Below are positions 1 through 8,514 of a stretch of 49,602 bases of DNA, in pieces (positions within the stretch are counted from its first letter, which is position 1; the number at the start of each line of letters is the position of its first letter). The position numbers and the translations under genes were made by a program. The notes beneath the pieces were generated by a model. That model had not been told where the DNA came from and ran no database searches. It was given only the letters and a program-made list of their open reading frames with translations. Origin of the DNA: Clostridiales bacterium (GTDB taxonomy: Bacteria; Bacillota; Clostridia; Peptostreptococcales; Anaerovoracaceae); assembly GCA_015058065.1 (NCBI GenBank), contig SVDB01000003.1:1-49602 (forward strand). Direction: 5' to 3'.

Positions 1-1997
1 TTTCTGTATCTTCCGCCTGTGATCGCTCCGAAAGCGTTGATCACCTCTCCGTCTCTTGTGACGACCCTGAATCCGCCGATGTCCATCTTCGAGATCCGTA
101 CGGCCTTCTGCATGTCCTCAGCGAGTATCACTCTGCAGAGAAGATAGTCGACTATATCTCTGTAGCGCTTATCACAGCCTACCATGTCGGAGGCTATGCC
201 GATATATCCATCCGCTGACTTCACGGACGCGGGAACACTGATGCGGTCTGCCCTTACGGATCTGACCGGCAGGAAAGTCACCCTGCCCGACCCTGTCTCT
301 TTGAGCCATTCAATAGTCTTTGTTGCGGATTCATCATCTTCGCAGACGATATTCTGCAGAGAATTGCCCAGAGCAGTCTCTATGGCTGTCTCAAAGCCGT
401 GAGGGACCTCGATTATATCCGAGACTGTACCGATCATGCCGCGGCGTCCGGCGTTCATGACCGATCTGACCGCGTTATTGTAGCCTTCATAGTTGGCTTC
501 CATCTCTTCGATCGTGCTGCGGCGCGCGATGGCCTGATTGGCCTTCACGGAAATCTCATCGATCTTCTTTATTGTCTTCTCGATCGACGATGCGACGGTA
601 ACTATGTTATCGGTAACTTCTTCGAGTTTTTCCTTTTGAGTCTTGAGTTCAGCGTCGTTAGCGCTTATTTTTTCTATCACGGCTCTGAGGTTCTCTTTAT
701 TTTCGGAATCAGTCCTGTCACGGGTCTCGAATTCCTCTGTAAGAGTCTCTCTGCGCTCCTCAAGTGTTGTCTTGTAATTGCTCAGAGTCTTTATTTCGGC
801 ATTCCTGGTGACATTCTGATTGTTAATGTCGATCAGCCTGTTCTTGATCTCTTCTGTTTCCATAGCGATCGAAGATGACTTGCGGCTGTCTTCATTCAAT
901 CTGAGAATGGCGTCCTGAAGCTCGATCCGTATCTTTTCGACTTCAGATCCGTAGGACTTTTCACCATCCTCGAGTCTCGCGAGTTCTGCTCTCTCTGTCC
1001 CGAGCCTCTCCTCAGCTGATGCTATCTCCTCTTCGAGTCTTGTGAGTTCCCTGCCGATATTGATCAGCCTCTCCTTGTTCAGTTTTCCGCCGCTCATGAT
1101 GTCAGCGAGTTCATCGACCGTCTCGAGGAGCTTCGCGTTCAGGTCCGAATACTCTTCATTCAGATCTGTTTCGCTTTCTCTTGCAGATTCGAGTTCTTCT
1201 TCAGTTTCAGAAAGCCTCGCGGAAGTCTCTTCGAGTTGCTTCTGCAGAGATTCAAGTTCTTCCTTGCCGTCTTTCACATTGACCTCGAGGTTTTCGAGAT
1301 TATGAAGGATGATATTGATCCCCAGAGTTTTATATCTGTCTCTGAGTCCGATATATTCAGTTGCCTTCTCGGAGTCTTCCCTTAGTCCGTCTATACGGCT
1401 CTCGATCTCCGTGATGATGTCTCTGACGCGGTCAAGGTCAATCGTTGCCGCCTTGAGTTTGTTCTCAGCTTCAGTCTTGCGGGTCTTGTAAAGCACGACA
1501 CCTGCGGCTTCTTCGAATATCTGCCGCCTGTTTTCTGGTTTTGTGCTGACTATGTCCGCTATCTTGCCCTGGCCGATGATCGAATAGCCTTCGACACCGA
1601 TACCGGTGTCCATAAAAAGCTCGCGGATATCCCTGAGCCTGCAAGGATTTCCGTTGATCAGATACTCGCTTTCGCCAGACCTGAACATGCGTCTGGTCAC
1701 GGCGACTTCACTGTATTCGAGCGGCAGTATGCCGCCGGAATTGTCAATGACAAGAGTGACCTCGGCCATCCCCTTCGGCTTTCTGCTTGCCGTGCCCGCG
1801 AATATGACATCCTGCATCTTGGAACCGCGCAGCTGCTTTGAACTCTGCTCTCCGAGCACCCATCTGAGGGCGTCGGAAATATTGCTCTTTCCGCTGCCGT
1901 TCGGACCTATGATACAGGTCACTCCGTCATTCAGATCTATCGTCACAGGGTCAGCGAATGACTTGAAACCCTGCATCTCTATCCTTTTGAAATACAC
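1..1997 (-). CDS. smc: Chromosome segregation ATPase SMC (N-terminal part, cut by window edge)
   Basis: SMC is the ATPase core of bacterial condensin and compacts and segregates chromosomes with ScpA and ScpB. About 665 codons are present. The protein begins YFKRIEMQGFKSFADP and has a Walker A motif GPNGSGKSN near residue 32. A long Glu/Lys/Leu-rich coiled coil runs from about residue 170 to 500. A hinge follows, closing with the conserved Gly-rich AFGAITGG segment at the window edge. The second coiled coil and the C-terminal Walker B/signature half lie outside. The start is GTG at 1997: an in-frame TAA sits immediately before it, and a GGGAG Shine-Dalgarno lies about 10 bases upstream, inside the end of rnc. 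The gap to the rnc stop is 4 bases, so the two are probably co-translated. Identity is secure; only the 3' half is missing. Confidence 0.95.
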   Translation of the reverse strand, partial: MYFKRIEMQGFKSFADPVTIDLNDGVTCIIGPNGSGKSNISDALRWVLGEQSSKQLRGSKMQDVIFAGTASRKPKGMAEVTLVIDNSGGILPLEYSEVAVTRRMFRSGESEYLINGNPCRLRDIRELFMDTGIGVEGYSIIGQGKIADIVSTKPENRRQIFEEAAGVVLYKTRKTEAENKLKAATIDLDRVRDIITEIESRIDGLREDSEKATEYIGLRDRYKTLGINIILHNLENLEVNVKDGKEELESLQKQLEETSARLSETEEELESARESETDLNEEYSDLNAKLLETVDELADIMSGGKLNKERLINIGRELTRLEEEIASAEERLGTERAELARLEDGEKSYGSEVEKIRIELQDAILRLNEDSRKSSSIAMETEEIKNRLIDINNQNVTRNAEIKTLSNYKTTLEERRETLTEEFETRDRTDSENKENLRAVIEKISANDAELKTQKEKLEEVTDNIVTVASSIEKTIKKIDEISVKANQAIARRSTIEEMEANYEGYNNAVRSVMNAGRRGMIGTVSDIIEVPHGFETAIETALGNSLQNIVCEDDESATKTIEWLKETGSGRVTFLPVRSVRADRISVPASVKSADGYIGIASDMVGCDKRYRDIVDYLLCRVILAEDMQKAVRISKMDIGGFRVVTRDGEVINAFGAITGGRYR

Positions 1998-2001
1998 TTA
2001 T

Positions 2002-2703
2002 CTATACTCCCTTCGAAAGCGCGTCCTCTGCCGCTGCCTGCTCGGCCTTCGCCTTGCTCGGTCCCGTGCCCGTCCCGGCTGTTTTACCGTTTACGAGCAG
2101 TTCGATCGTGAATGTCTTGCTGTGATCCGGTCCGGATTCCGCAGTCTTGCGGTATTCGATCCTGACACCGTGATCTTTTTCCTGCAGTTTTTCCTGCAGC
2201 CTTGTCTTGAAGTCTTTATTGAGCTTGCCTTCCGCTCCGAGCCTTATCCTGTTCCCGAGTATCTTCAGGATCACTGACTTCCCGGCTTCATATCCGCCGT
2301 CGAGGATTATCGCTCCGATGAGCGCCTCAAAGGCATCAGCGAGGATAGAAGTCTTGCCTCTGCCGCCGCTCGCTTCCTCGCCTCTGCCTAGGTACAGGAA
2401 TTCTCCGAGGCCCATGCTGGCCGCCGCTTCGGCAAGTGAATCCTCACAAACCACATCGGCCCTGCATCTCGAAAGCACGCCTTCGTGCGCGGTCCCCATT
2501 ATGCGGAACAGTTCCTCGCCTACGGCAGCGTCAACGAACGCGTCCCCGATGAATTCGAGCCTCTCGTTATTGTGCTCATAACTGAGTTTCTGCTCTGAAG
2601 CATATGAGCTGTGAGTCAGCGCGTTCTTCAGCAGTTTCTCATTCCTGAACCTGTATCCGGTCAGTCTGTATAGTTTTTCATAATTTGCCGCGCGGGCCAT
2701 CAT
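2002..2703 (-). CDS. rnc: Ribonuclease III
   Basis: This double-strand-specific endoribonuclease matures rRNA precursors and cleaves structured mRNA leaders. The 233-residue length is normal for the family. The N-terminal catalytic domain has the signature ERLEFIGDA near residue 48 and the second acidic motif ADAFEALIGAIILDGG near 122. A double-stranded RNA-binding domain occupies about residues 158-231 and ends in the typical Ala-rich helix KAKAEQAAAEDAL. The start at 2703 overlaps the plsX stop by 4 bases (ATGA). A second ATG follows directly at 2700, and AAAGGAG upstream serves either one. The gene sits between plsX and smc as in many Firmicutes, but acpP, usually found between plsX and rnc, is absent. 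Confidence 0.96.
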   Translation of the reverse strand: MMARAANYEKLYRLTGYRFRNEKLLKNALTHSSYASEQKLSYEHNNERLEFIGDAFVDAAVGEELFRIMGTAHEGVLSRCRADVVCEDSLAEAAASMGLGEFLYLGRGEEASGGRGKTSILADAFEALIGAIILDGGYEAGKSVILKILGNRIRLGAEGKLNKDFKTRLQEKLQEKDHGVRIEYRKTAESGPDHSKTFTIELLVNGKTAGTGTGPSKAKAEQAAAEDALSKGV

Positions 2704-3722
2704 TCCTCTCCTTTGCCGGCGAAATATTCATTCTTGCTGAAAGCGTCAGTTATCATGCCGGTGATGTCATTGTCCACGTAGTCTATGGCTCTGTGTATGG
2801 CGTAGTAGACCTCAGTAGCCTTGGAATTGCCGTGTATCTTGAGGACTGCTCCCTTGAGTCCGAGTATCGGCGCTCCGCCCGCGTCCGAATAGTCGAATAC
2901 CTGCTTTATCTCCTTGATCTTGCTGTACGCGAGCATCGCGCCGGCCTTGGCTATCACGCCCTCAGTCAGTTTTTTCTTGAATTCACCCATTATAGCGAGG
3001 CTCATTCCCTCGCTGCTCTTGAGATATATGTTGCCGCTGAAACCGTCTGTCACGACGACATCGGTCTCGCCGAATATCACGTCGCGCGCTTCGATGTTTC
3101 CGCAGAAGTTGAGATCGCTCTCCTTTAGCATGGCATATGCAGTTTTATGCAGCTCGTCTCCTTTGCCTTCTTCAGCTCCGATGTTCAGAAGCCTGACGAC
3201 AGGTGATTCGTTCCCGGTTATTCCGCGGACGAAAATGCTTCCCATGATGCCGTACTGATATATGTATTCAGGCTTTGCTTCGACGCTCGCGCCGCAGTCG
3301 AGAAGGAGCGTTACCCCCTCTTTGCCTGCACGCGGAAACCATGCGGCGATCGCGGGTCTCTTGATGCCTTTGATCCTCCCGAGTGTCACCAGACCTCCCG
3401 AAAGCAGAGCGCCTGTGCTTCCGCCTGAAATGAATATGTCGGCTTCACCCGTCCTTAGCATGTTCATGCCCTTTACTATGGTGGAGTCCTTCTTTTTTCT
3501 TACAGCCATAGCCGGAGACTCATCGTTGGTGATCACCTCTGTGGCGTCGACTACTTCGATATTGTCGCCTTTCCATCTGTTGGCCCTGAGCTGCTGGTTT
3601 ATCGCTTCTTCAGGTCCGATGATGACTATCGTCTCGCTCGTTTCAGCTGCGGCTCTTACTGCTCCCTTTACGATCTCTTCAGGCGCGAAATCTCCACCCA
3701 TACCGTCAATTAGGATCTTCAT
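2700..3722 (-). CDS. plsX: Phosphate acyltransferase PlsX
   Basis: PlsX transfers the acyl group from acyl-ACP to phosphate. The acyl-phosphate it makes is used by PlsY for the first step of phospholipid synthesis, and it works as a peripheral membrane enzyme. The protein is 340 residues, the usual size. It starts MKILIDGMGGDFAPEEIVKGA and contains the family segments DESPAMAVRKKKDST, FISGGSTGALLSGG and VVTDGFSGNIYLKS. GAGG stands 5 bases before the ATG. It lies 12 bases after rlmN and overlaps rnc by 4 bases. The usual partner rpmF upstream and acpP downstream are both missing, so acyl-carrier supply must be encoded elsewhere. Confidence 0.96.
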   Translation of the reverse strand: MKILIDGMGGDFAPEEIVKGAVRAAAETSETIVIIGPEEAINQQLRANRWKGDNIEVVDATEVITNDESPAMAVRKKKDSTIVKGMNMLRTGEADIFISGGSTGALLSGGLVTLGRIKGIKRPAIAAWFPRAGKEGVTLLLDCGASVEAKPEYIYQYGIMGSIFVRGITGNESPVVRLLNIGAEEGKGDELHKTAYAMLKESDLNFCGNIEARDVIFGETDVVVTDGFSGNIYLKSSEGMSLAIMGEFKKKLTEGVIAKAGAMLAYSKIKEIKQVFDYSDAGGAPILGLKGAVLKIHGNSKATEVYYAIHRAIDYVDNDITGMITDAFSKNEYFAGKGEE

Positions 3723-3734
3723 ATCTACCTCTTC

Positions 3735-4775
3735 TCATGATCCGGCATGCCTGCGTCTGAGCTGCCCGCATGCCGCGTCTATATCATTTCCGAGTGTGCG
3801 CCTTACTGTTACGGCGACACCATTTTTTTCAAGTATCTCTTTGAACTTTTTTACGCTCCTGTCATTAGCGGTCTTGTATGATCTGCCCTTTACCTCATTG
3901 AGTGGAATAAGGTTCACATGAGCAAGCCAGCCTTTGAGCCTGTCCGCGAGTTCAGAGGCGCACGCGGCGGAATCGTTGAATCCGTCTATGACCGCGTATT
4001 CAAACGTTATCCTGCGCCCCGTGGTCTCCGTATACTCCCTGCAAGCCTCAAGCAGTTCATCATAGCCGTATTTGCGCGCTGCAGGCATCGAGATCTTCCT
4101 GATCTCCTGGTTTGGAGCGTGCAGCGATACAGCCAGATTTACCTGCGGAAAATCTTTCGCGAACTTCTTTATCTTAGGTATGATCCCGCAGGTCGATACG
4201 GTTATATTGCGAAGTCCAAGATCATATCCGCGTTTGTCGTGGATGAGATCTATGAAACGCTTCAGTCCTTCATAATTATCGAAAGGCTCGCCCATTCCCA
4301 TGACCACCACATGCCCGATCTCGCTGCCCGTGAGTTTTTTCATCGCGAGCACCTGCCCGAGCATCTCTCCGCCTGTCAGGCTGCGGTCAAGACCGTCCAT
4401 AGTCGACGCGCAGAACGCGCATCCCATGCGGCAGCCGGACTGTGAAGAAATGCATATCGAATTGCCGTATTCGTATTTCATGAATACGGACTCGACCTCG
4501 GTGCCGTCAGCGAATCTGAACAGGCACTTGACCGTGCCGTCCTTAGACTTTTGCGTTCTCACTGCTTCGGGCAGCCCGATGTAATAACTTTCATCGAGCT
4601 TTTTACGGAGATCCTTCGGCACGTTTGTCATTTCGTCATAGTCCGTGACTCCCTTTGCGAGCCAGCCGAAGACCTGAGCCCCGCGGAACTTCTGCCCGCC
4701 GAGCTCAGTGACTGCCACGCCGAGTTCCTCGGGCGTAAAATCAAGTATGTTCTTTTTGCTTGCTGTCTCAGGCAT
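3735..4775 (-). CDS. rlmN: Dual-specificity 23S rRNA/tRNA adenine-C2 methyltransferase RlmN
   Basis: This radical-SAM enzyme methylates C2 of A2503 in 23S rRNA and A37 of some tRNAs, tuning the peptide exit tunnel and decoding. The radical-SAM cluster motif is visible as GCRMGCAFCAST, followed by GEMLGQV and the SAM-binding GMGEPFDNYEG. The late conserved Cys used in the covalent intermediate lies in DIDAACGQLRRR at the C-terminus. The start at 4775 (MPETASKKN) is preferred to an upstream in-frame start at 4853, which would bury 70 bases inside ileS. The chosen start gives 346 residues, typical for the family, and leaves 7 bases after the ileS stop. The Shine-Dalgarno is weak (GAGG about 14 bases before the ATG), suggesting coupling to ileS translation. 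Confidence 0.94.
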   Translation of the reverse strand: MPETASKKNILDFTPEELGVAVTELGGQKFRGAQVFGWLAKGVTDYDEMTNVPKDLRKKLDESYYIGLPEAVRTQKSKDGTVKCLFRFADGTEVESVFMKYEYGNSICISSQSGCRMGCAFCASTMDGLDRSLTGGEMLGQVLAMKKLTGSEIGHVVVMGMGEPFDNYEGLKRFIDLIHDKRGYDLGLRNITVSTCGIIPKIKKFAKDFPQVNLAVSLHAPNQEIRKISMPAARKYGYDELLEACREYTETTGRRITFEYAVIDGFNDSAACASELADRLKGWLAHVNLIPLNEVKGRSYKTANDRSVKKFKEILEKNGVAVTVRRTLGNDIDAACGQLRRRHAGS

Positions 4776-4782
4776 CTTCCGC

Positions 4783-7700
4783 TCAGAGCCTCTCGACGGC
4801 GAGTCCCGTCTTGTGTCCGTTGATGTCGAACTCAGGCAGGCCTGCCTTTTCAATGATGTCGGCGGCTATGGTCTCATCCATGATGAATTCCTTAGCGTTT
4901 TCGACTGCTGCCTTTATCTCGTCATCAGCGTCCATGTATATGTTGATCTCGTCCATCATCTCGAAGTCGGCCTGCTTACGCAGCTGCTGGATCTTCGAAA
5001 TGACCTCGCGAACGTATCCCTGTTCGATGAGTTCAGGGGTGAGAGTCGTATCGAGTATCACGAACACATTGTTGTCCATGCCCACTACGAAGCCCTCTTT
5101 TGATGAGATCCTGACGTCTACAAGATCATCTGTGATCTCGTATTTCTCTCCGCCGAGTGTCATGACGACCGGACCGTCATTGAGCGCTTCGATCATCTCT
5201 TTGGCGTTGACTTTCGCGAGATTAGCGCCGAACTCCTTGACATTCTTGCCGAGCACCGGACCCGCGGCCCTGAAATTAGGCTTGATGCTGAAGTCCATGT
5301 ACTTGTCAAGGTCGTATTCGAACTGGACTTCGTGCACGTTAAGTTCTTCTTTGATGAGGTCCGTAAGGTCTCCTATGATGTCTCTGTAGCTTCCGTCAAC
5401 GATGACCTTGTTGAGCGGCTGACGAACTTTCAGTTTTTCCTGTTCTCTTGTTCCGCGGCCGAGGTTGACGAGGACCTTTATGAGATCCATTCTCTCCTCT
5501 GTCCTGTCGTCAATGAGACTCTCATCAGCTTCAGGATAGTATGCCGTATGCACAGTGACTTCTCCGGTCAGTTTTGTGTAGATCTCATCTGAGATGAACG
5601 GAGCGATCGGCGCCATCATCTTGGCAACACCCGTGAGCACTTCATAAGTCGTCGCGTAAGCGGCTCTCTTGTCGATGCTCATCTCATCGCCTTCGCCCTC
5701 AGCGAAGAATCTTCTTCTGGCTCTTCTGATGTACCAGTTGGAAAGGTCTCCGTCGATGAATTCACCAATGGCTCTGACAGTCCTCATGTGGTCGTACTCA
5801 TCCATTGCCTCGGTCGTGGTCTTGATGAGTCTGTTGTATTTCGAGATTATCCATCTGTCGAGTTCAGGTCTTTCAGCGTAAGGAACATCGAGATGCCTCT
5901 TCTCTACCTTGTCGATGTTGGCGTACAGGCAGAAGAAGTTGTATGTGTTCCTGAGAGTGCTGAACACCTTGCTGATGACCTCTCTGATGCCGTCTTCGTC
6001 GAATTTGGTCGGTGTCCACGCAGGGGAGCCGTATACCAGATACCATCTGAGAGCGTCAGCGCCGTATTTGTCCATCATCTCGAAAGGATTGACCGTATTT
6101 CCGACGTGCTTGGACATCTTTTTGCCGAATCTGTCGAGGATGAGATCGTTTACCAGAACGTTTCTGTATGGCGCGCAGCCCTTTACGATCGTTGAGATAG
6201 CCATGAGCGAGTAGAACCATCCTCTCGTCTGGTCGATACCCTCGCAGATAAAGTCCGCAGGGAAAAGTTCTTTCTCGAGGCGGTCCGCGTTCTCGAACGG
6301 ATAGTGCCACTGAGCGAAAGGCATTGCTCCGGAGTCGAACCAGCAGTCCATGACCTCAGGGATCCTGTGCATGCTCTTGCCGCACTCAGGACATTTGATG
6401 GTTATATCGTCCACATACGGTCTGTGGAGCTCGATCGTCATGTCGATCTCCTGCTCGGCGTCCGCAATGAGCTGTTCGCGCGAACCGACGCAGTGAAGAT
6501 GCCCGCATTCGCACTTCCAGATAGGGATAGGTGTTCCCCAGTATCTCGATCTTGAGATAGCCCAGTCCTTTACTTCTTCGAGCCAGTTTCCGAATCTCTT
6601 TTCGCCTACATACGGCGGATACCAGTTAACGGTATTGTTATTGGCGACAAGCTCGTCCCTGAGCTTAGTCATCTCGATGTACCACGATTTGTTCGCGTAG
6701 TACACGAGCGGAGTGCCGCATCTCCAGCAGTGCGGATAAGCGTGCTCCATTTTCTGCTTCGCGTAGATCTTGTCGTCCTGCGCGAGATATTTGATGATGT
6801 CGACGTCGAGGCCGTCTTCCATGACGAATCTTCCCGCCCAAGGAGTCTCAGTGTAGCAGCCTCTCTCATCTACAGGCTGAAGCACCGGAAGGTCGTATTT
6901 GCGTCCGCAGTTATAGTCATCTTCACCGAAAGCCGGAGCGGTATGGACGATTCCCGTACCGTCTTCAGTGCTGACATAGTCCATGCATGTGACTATGAAA
7001 GCGTTCTTGCCTTTCTCGACCTTGCAGAACGGCTCGATCTGCTCGTAAGTCCAGTACTCCATATCGCTGCCTTTGACCTTCTCAGCAACTTCGTACTCTT
7101 CACCTGCGAGCACCTTGTCAGCGAGAGCTTCGGCTACCCACAGCAGGTTGCCTTTGTTCTCACCGGACTTCATGAGGCACTTGACGTAATCGATGTCAGG
7201 TCCGACAGTCAGAGCGACGTTGGACGCGAGTGTCCAAGGTGTAGTTGTCCAGGCAAGGAAATACTCATTGTCATGATTGACGCCGGTCCTTCTGAACTTG
7301 CAGGTAAGCGTGTTTACCTTGATGTCCTTGTAGCCCTGAGCGACCTCGTGCGAAGCCAGACCCGTTCCGCAGCGCGGGCAGTAAGGAAGTATCTTGTATC
7401 CTTCGTAGACCAGACCTTTGTCGAAAGCAGTCCTGATGATCCACCAGCCTGTCTCGATATAGTCGTTCTTATATGTGATATACGGGTCTTCCATGTCAGC
7501 CAGATAAGCCATCTTTTCGGACATGTCGGTCCACATCTGTGTGTATTTGAATACTGATTCACGGCACTTCTCGTTGAATTCCCTGATGCCGTACTTTTCT
7601 ATGTTCTGCTTCCCGCTGAATCCGAGCTGCTTCTCGACTTCGATCTCAACAGGAAGTCCGTGGGTGTCCCAGCCTCCTTTGCGCTTTACCTGGAAACCCT

Positions 7701-7920
7701 TCATGGTCTTATACCTGTTGATGGAGTCCTTGAGCGTCCTTGCCATCATGTGGTGGATACCCGGCTTGCCGTTTGCGGTCGGAGGTCCTTCATAGAATAC
7801 GAACGAAGGGGCTCCTTCTCTGGCCTTTACGCAAAGGTCGAGCATGTCGAGCTCATTCCATCTTTTGATCTGCTCTGCCTGATACTCGGCTACGGGCTTG
7901 TCCGATAGATTTTCAAACAT
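4783..7920 (-). CDS. ileS: Isoleucyl-tRNA synthetase, long eukaryote-like (IleRS2) type
   Basis: This enzyme charges tRNA-Ile and edits mischarged valine. At 1045 residues it has the long form. The N-terminal signature is GPPTANGKPGIHHMMART, in which the HIGH box takes the GIHH form typical of IleRS2, and the class I KMSKH loop is in KKMSKHVGNTVNPFEM. The CP1 editing domain lies between them, with CPRCG and CWRCG Cys pairs, followed by a CECGH/CPECG zinc-like region. The C-terminal anticodon domain ends in GHKTGLAVERL. IleRS2 enzymes are generally insensitive to mupirocin (family knowledge). No T-box was found upstream; an extended -10 promoter lies about 110 bases before the start. It leads the ileS-rlmN-plsX-rnc-smc group. 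Confidence 0.97.
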   Translation of the reverse strand: MFENLSDKPVAEYQAEQIKRWNELDMLDLCVKAREGAPSFVFYEGPPTANGKPGIHHMMARTLKDSINRYKTMKGFQVKRKGGWDTHGLPVEIEVEKQLGFSGKQNIEKYGIREFNEKCRESVFKYTQMWTDMSEKMAYLADMEDPYITYKNDYIETGWWIIRTAFDKGLVYEGYKILPYCPRCGTGLASHEVAQGYKDIKVNTLTCKFRRTGVNHDNEYFLAWTTTPWTLASNVALTVGPDIDYVKCLMKSGENKGNLLWVAEALADKVLAGEEYEVAEKVKGSDMEYWTYEQIEPFCKVEKGKNAFIVTCMDYVSTEDGTGIVHTAPAFGEDDYNCGRKYDLPVLQPVDERGCYTETPWAGRFVMEDGLDVDIIKYLAQDDKIYAKQKMEHAYPHCWRCGTPLVYYANKSWYIEMTKLRDELVANNNTVNWYPPYVGEKRFGNWLEEVKDWAISRSRYWGTPIPIWKCECGHLHCVGSREQLIADAEQEIDMTIELHRPYVDDITIKCPECGKSMHRIPEVMDCWFDSGAMPFAQWHYPFENADRLEKELFPADFICEGIDQTRGWFYSLMAISTIVKGCAPYRNVLVNDLILDRFGKKMSKHVGNTVNPFEMMDKYGADALRWYLVYGSPAWTPTKFDEDGIREVISKVFSTLRNTYNFFCLYANIDKVEKRHLDVPYAERPELDRWIISKYNRLIKTTTEAMDEYDHMRTVRAIGEFIDGDLSNWYIRRARRRFFAEGEGDEMSIDKRAAYATTYEVLTGVAKMMAPIAPFISDEIYTKLTGEVTVHTAYYPEADESLIDDRTEERMDLIKVLVNLGRGTREQEKLKVRQPLNKVIVDGSYRDIIGDLTDLIKEELNVHEVQFEYDLDKYMDFSIKPNFRAAGPVLGKNVKEFGANLAKVNAKEMIEALNDGPVVMTLGGEKYEITDDLVDVRISSKEGFVVGMDNNVFVILDTTLTPELIEQGYVREVISKIQQLRKQADFEMMDEINIYMDADDEIKAAVENAKEFIMDETIAADIIEKAGLPEFDINGHKTGLAVERL

Positions 7921-8025
7921 GTTATTCTTTCTCCTGTATCATTATTTGCGGTAATTAAGCGTTTTTGCGGCTCCCGGCCAGTCTCCCGGAGCGCATAAAA
8001 CGACATAGTAAACCATCATTTCACA

Positions 8026-8041
8026 ATTGATTATTGTAGCA
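8026..8041 (-). promoter_or_regulatory. Candidate extended -10 promoter for ileS
   Basis: On the minus strand TG-C-TACAAT (TACAAT at 8038-8033) makes an extended -10 element. No good -35 is seen at 16-18 bases. Transcription would begin near 8026 and give a leader of about 105 bases. The 297-base gap between ileS and the plus-strand gene (7921-8217) holds this promoter, a short GC-rich imperfect hairpin near 7970-7991, the opposite-strand promoter and the ppk1 terminator. No T-box elements are visible. Confidence 0.35.
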
Positions 8042-8118
8042 CATCCGGGGCCTTAATTGCACCCTTCTAGGCAAACAAATAGCCTTATCGAACGCCTTTT
8101 TTCCCCTCTTATTTGCCA

Positions 8119-8147
8119 TTGACCGCCGGCACGCCTCAGTATAGAAT
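8119..8147 (+). promoter_or_regulatory. Sigma-A-like promoter of the 8218-8514 gene
   Basis: TTGACC (8119-8124), a 17-base spacer and TAGAAT (8142-8147) lie on the plus strand. Each box differs from consensus at one position and the spacing is ideal. The predicted start near 8154 gives a 64-base leader. The leader includes the GC hairpin 8163-8179, which on the opposite strand works as a terminator. This supports the 98-residue plus-strand gene as a real transcription unit. Confidence 0.6.
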
Positions 8148-8152
8148 TGTGC

Positions 8153-8179
8153 AATAAGAAAAGCAGGCGTTCAGCCTGC
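8153..8179 (-). terminator. Intrinsic terminator for the ppk1 transcript
   Basis: On the minus strand GCAGGC, loop TGAAC and GCCTGC (8179-8163) are followed by TTTTCTTATT (8162-8153). The next minus-strand gene upstream in transcription is ppk1, whose stop is at 8511. The ppk1 mRNA would therefore run about 330 bases past its stop, antisense to the whole plus-strand gene 8218-8514. Confidence 0.6.
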
Positions 8180-8217
8180 GTGATCGATGTGATCCATACG
8201 GATCTTGATGAGGTAAT

Positions 8218-8514
8218 ATGCCGCTCATACTGCTCGGACTTCTTGTCGCATTCGGAATAGTTATATACGCTCTCGTCATGTACGGACGCAGCGATGATAT
8301 CGAAGAAGATACACGCCCTGTACGTGAGCGCTATTCGCATGTGTTCGATAAAATCAGACAGGCTGCCGAAAGCGCTGTGTCACAGGATGAGTACGAGGAA
8401 CACGAAGAAGAAGACAATGAGGAGACAGGTAAAGGATCCGTAAGCGATGACGGACATACCATGTATTTCCCTGATGACGCCGAAGTCGAGAAGCGCAAAC
8501 GCAACATACATTAA
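8218..8514 (+). CDS. Small single-pass membrane protein with acidic tail, unrecognised
   Basis: This 98-residue protein is one of only two plus-strand genes in the window. Residues 3-22 (LILLGLLVAFGIVIYALVMY) form one hydrophobic helix. A charged cytoplasm-like region with Arg and Lys follows (about 23-50), then a strongly acidic stretch around EYEEHEEEDNEE (57-68) and a basic end KRKRNIH. GAGG lies 5 bases before the ATG, and a near-consensus promoter is at 8119-8147, so expression is likely. It converges on ppk1, with stop codons overlapping by 4 bases, and is covered by the antisense ppk1 3' tail. No family is recognised. Roles such as a membrane anchor or protein partner are only guesses. 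Confidence 0.75.
   Translation: MPLILLGLLVAFGIVIYALVMYGRSDDIEEDTRPVRERYSHVFDKIRQAAESAVSQDEYEEHEEEDNEETGKGSVSDDGHTMYFPDDAEVEKRKRNIH

Noticed and set aside
4776-4853. Longer rlmN start at 4853
   Set aside because: The extra 26 residues overlap the ileS end and do not resemble the family; 4775 gives the normal length.
7942-8019. A 25-codon upstream frame (MMVYYVVLCAPGDWPGAAKT...) in the ileS leader
   Set aside because: It has no Shine-Dalgarno and no isoleucine codons, so it does not look like an attenuation peptide; probably a chance frame.
7921-8050. T-box riboswitch before ileS
   Set aside because: No AGGGTGG-type T-box core, specifier loop or antiterminator pairing could be found by eye on the minus strand. 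The same is true before thrS (40247-40309).
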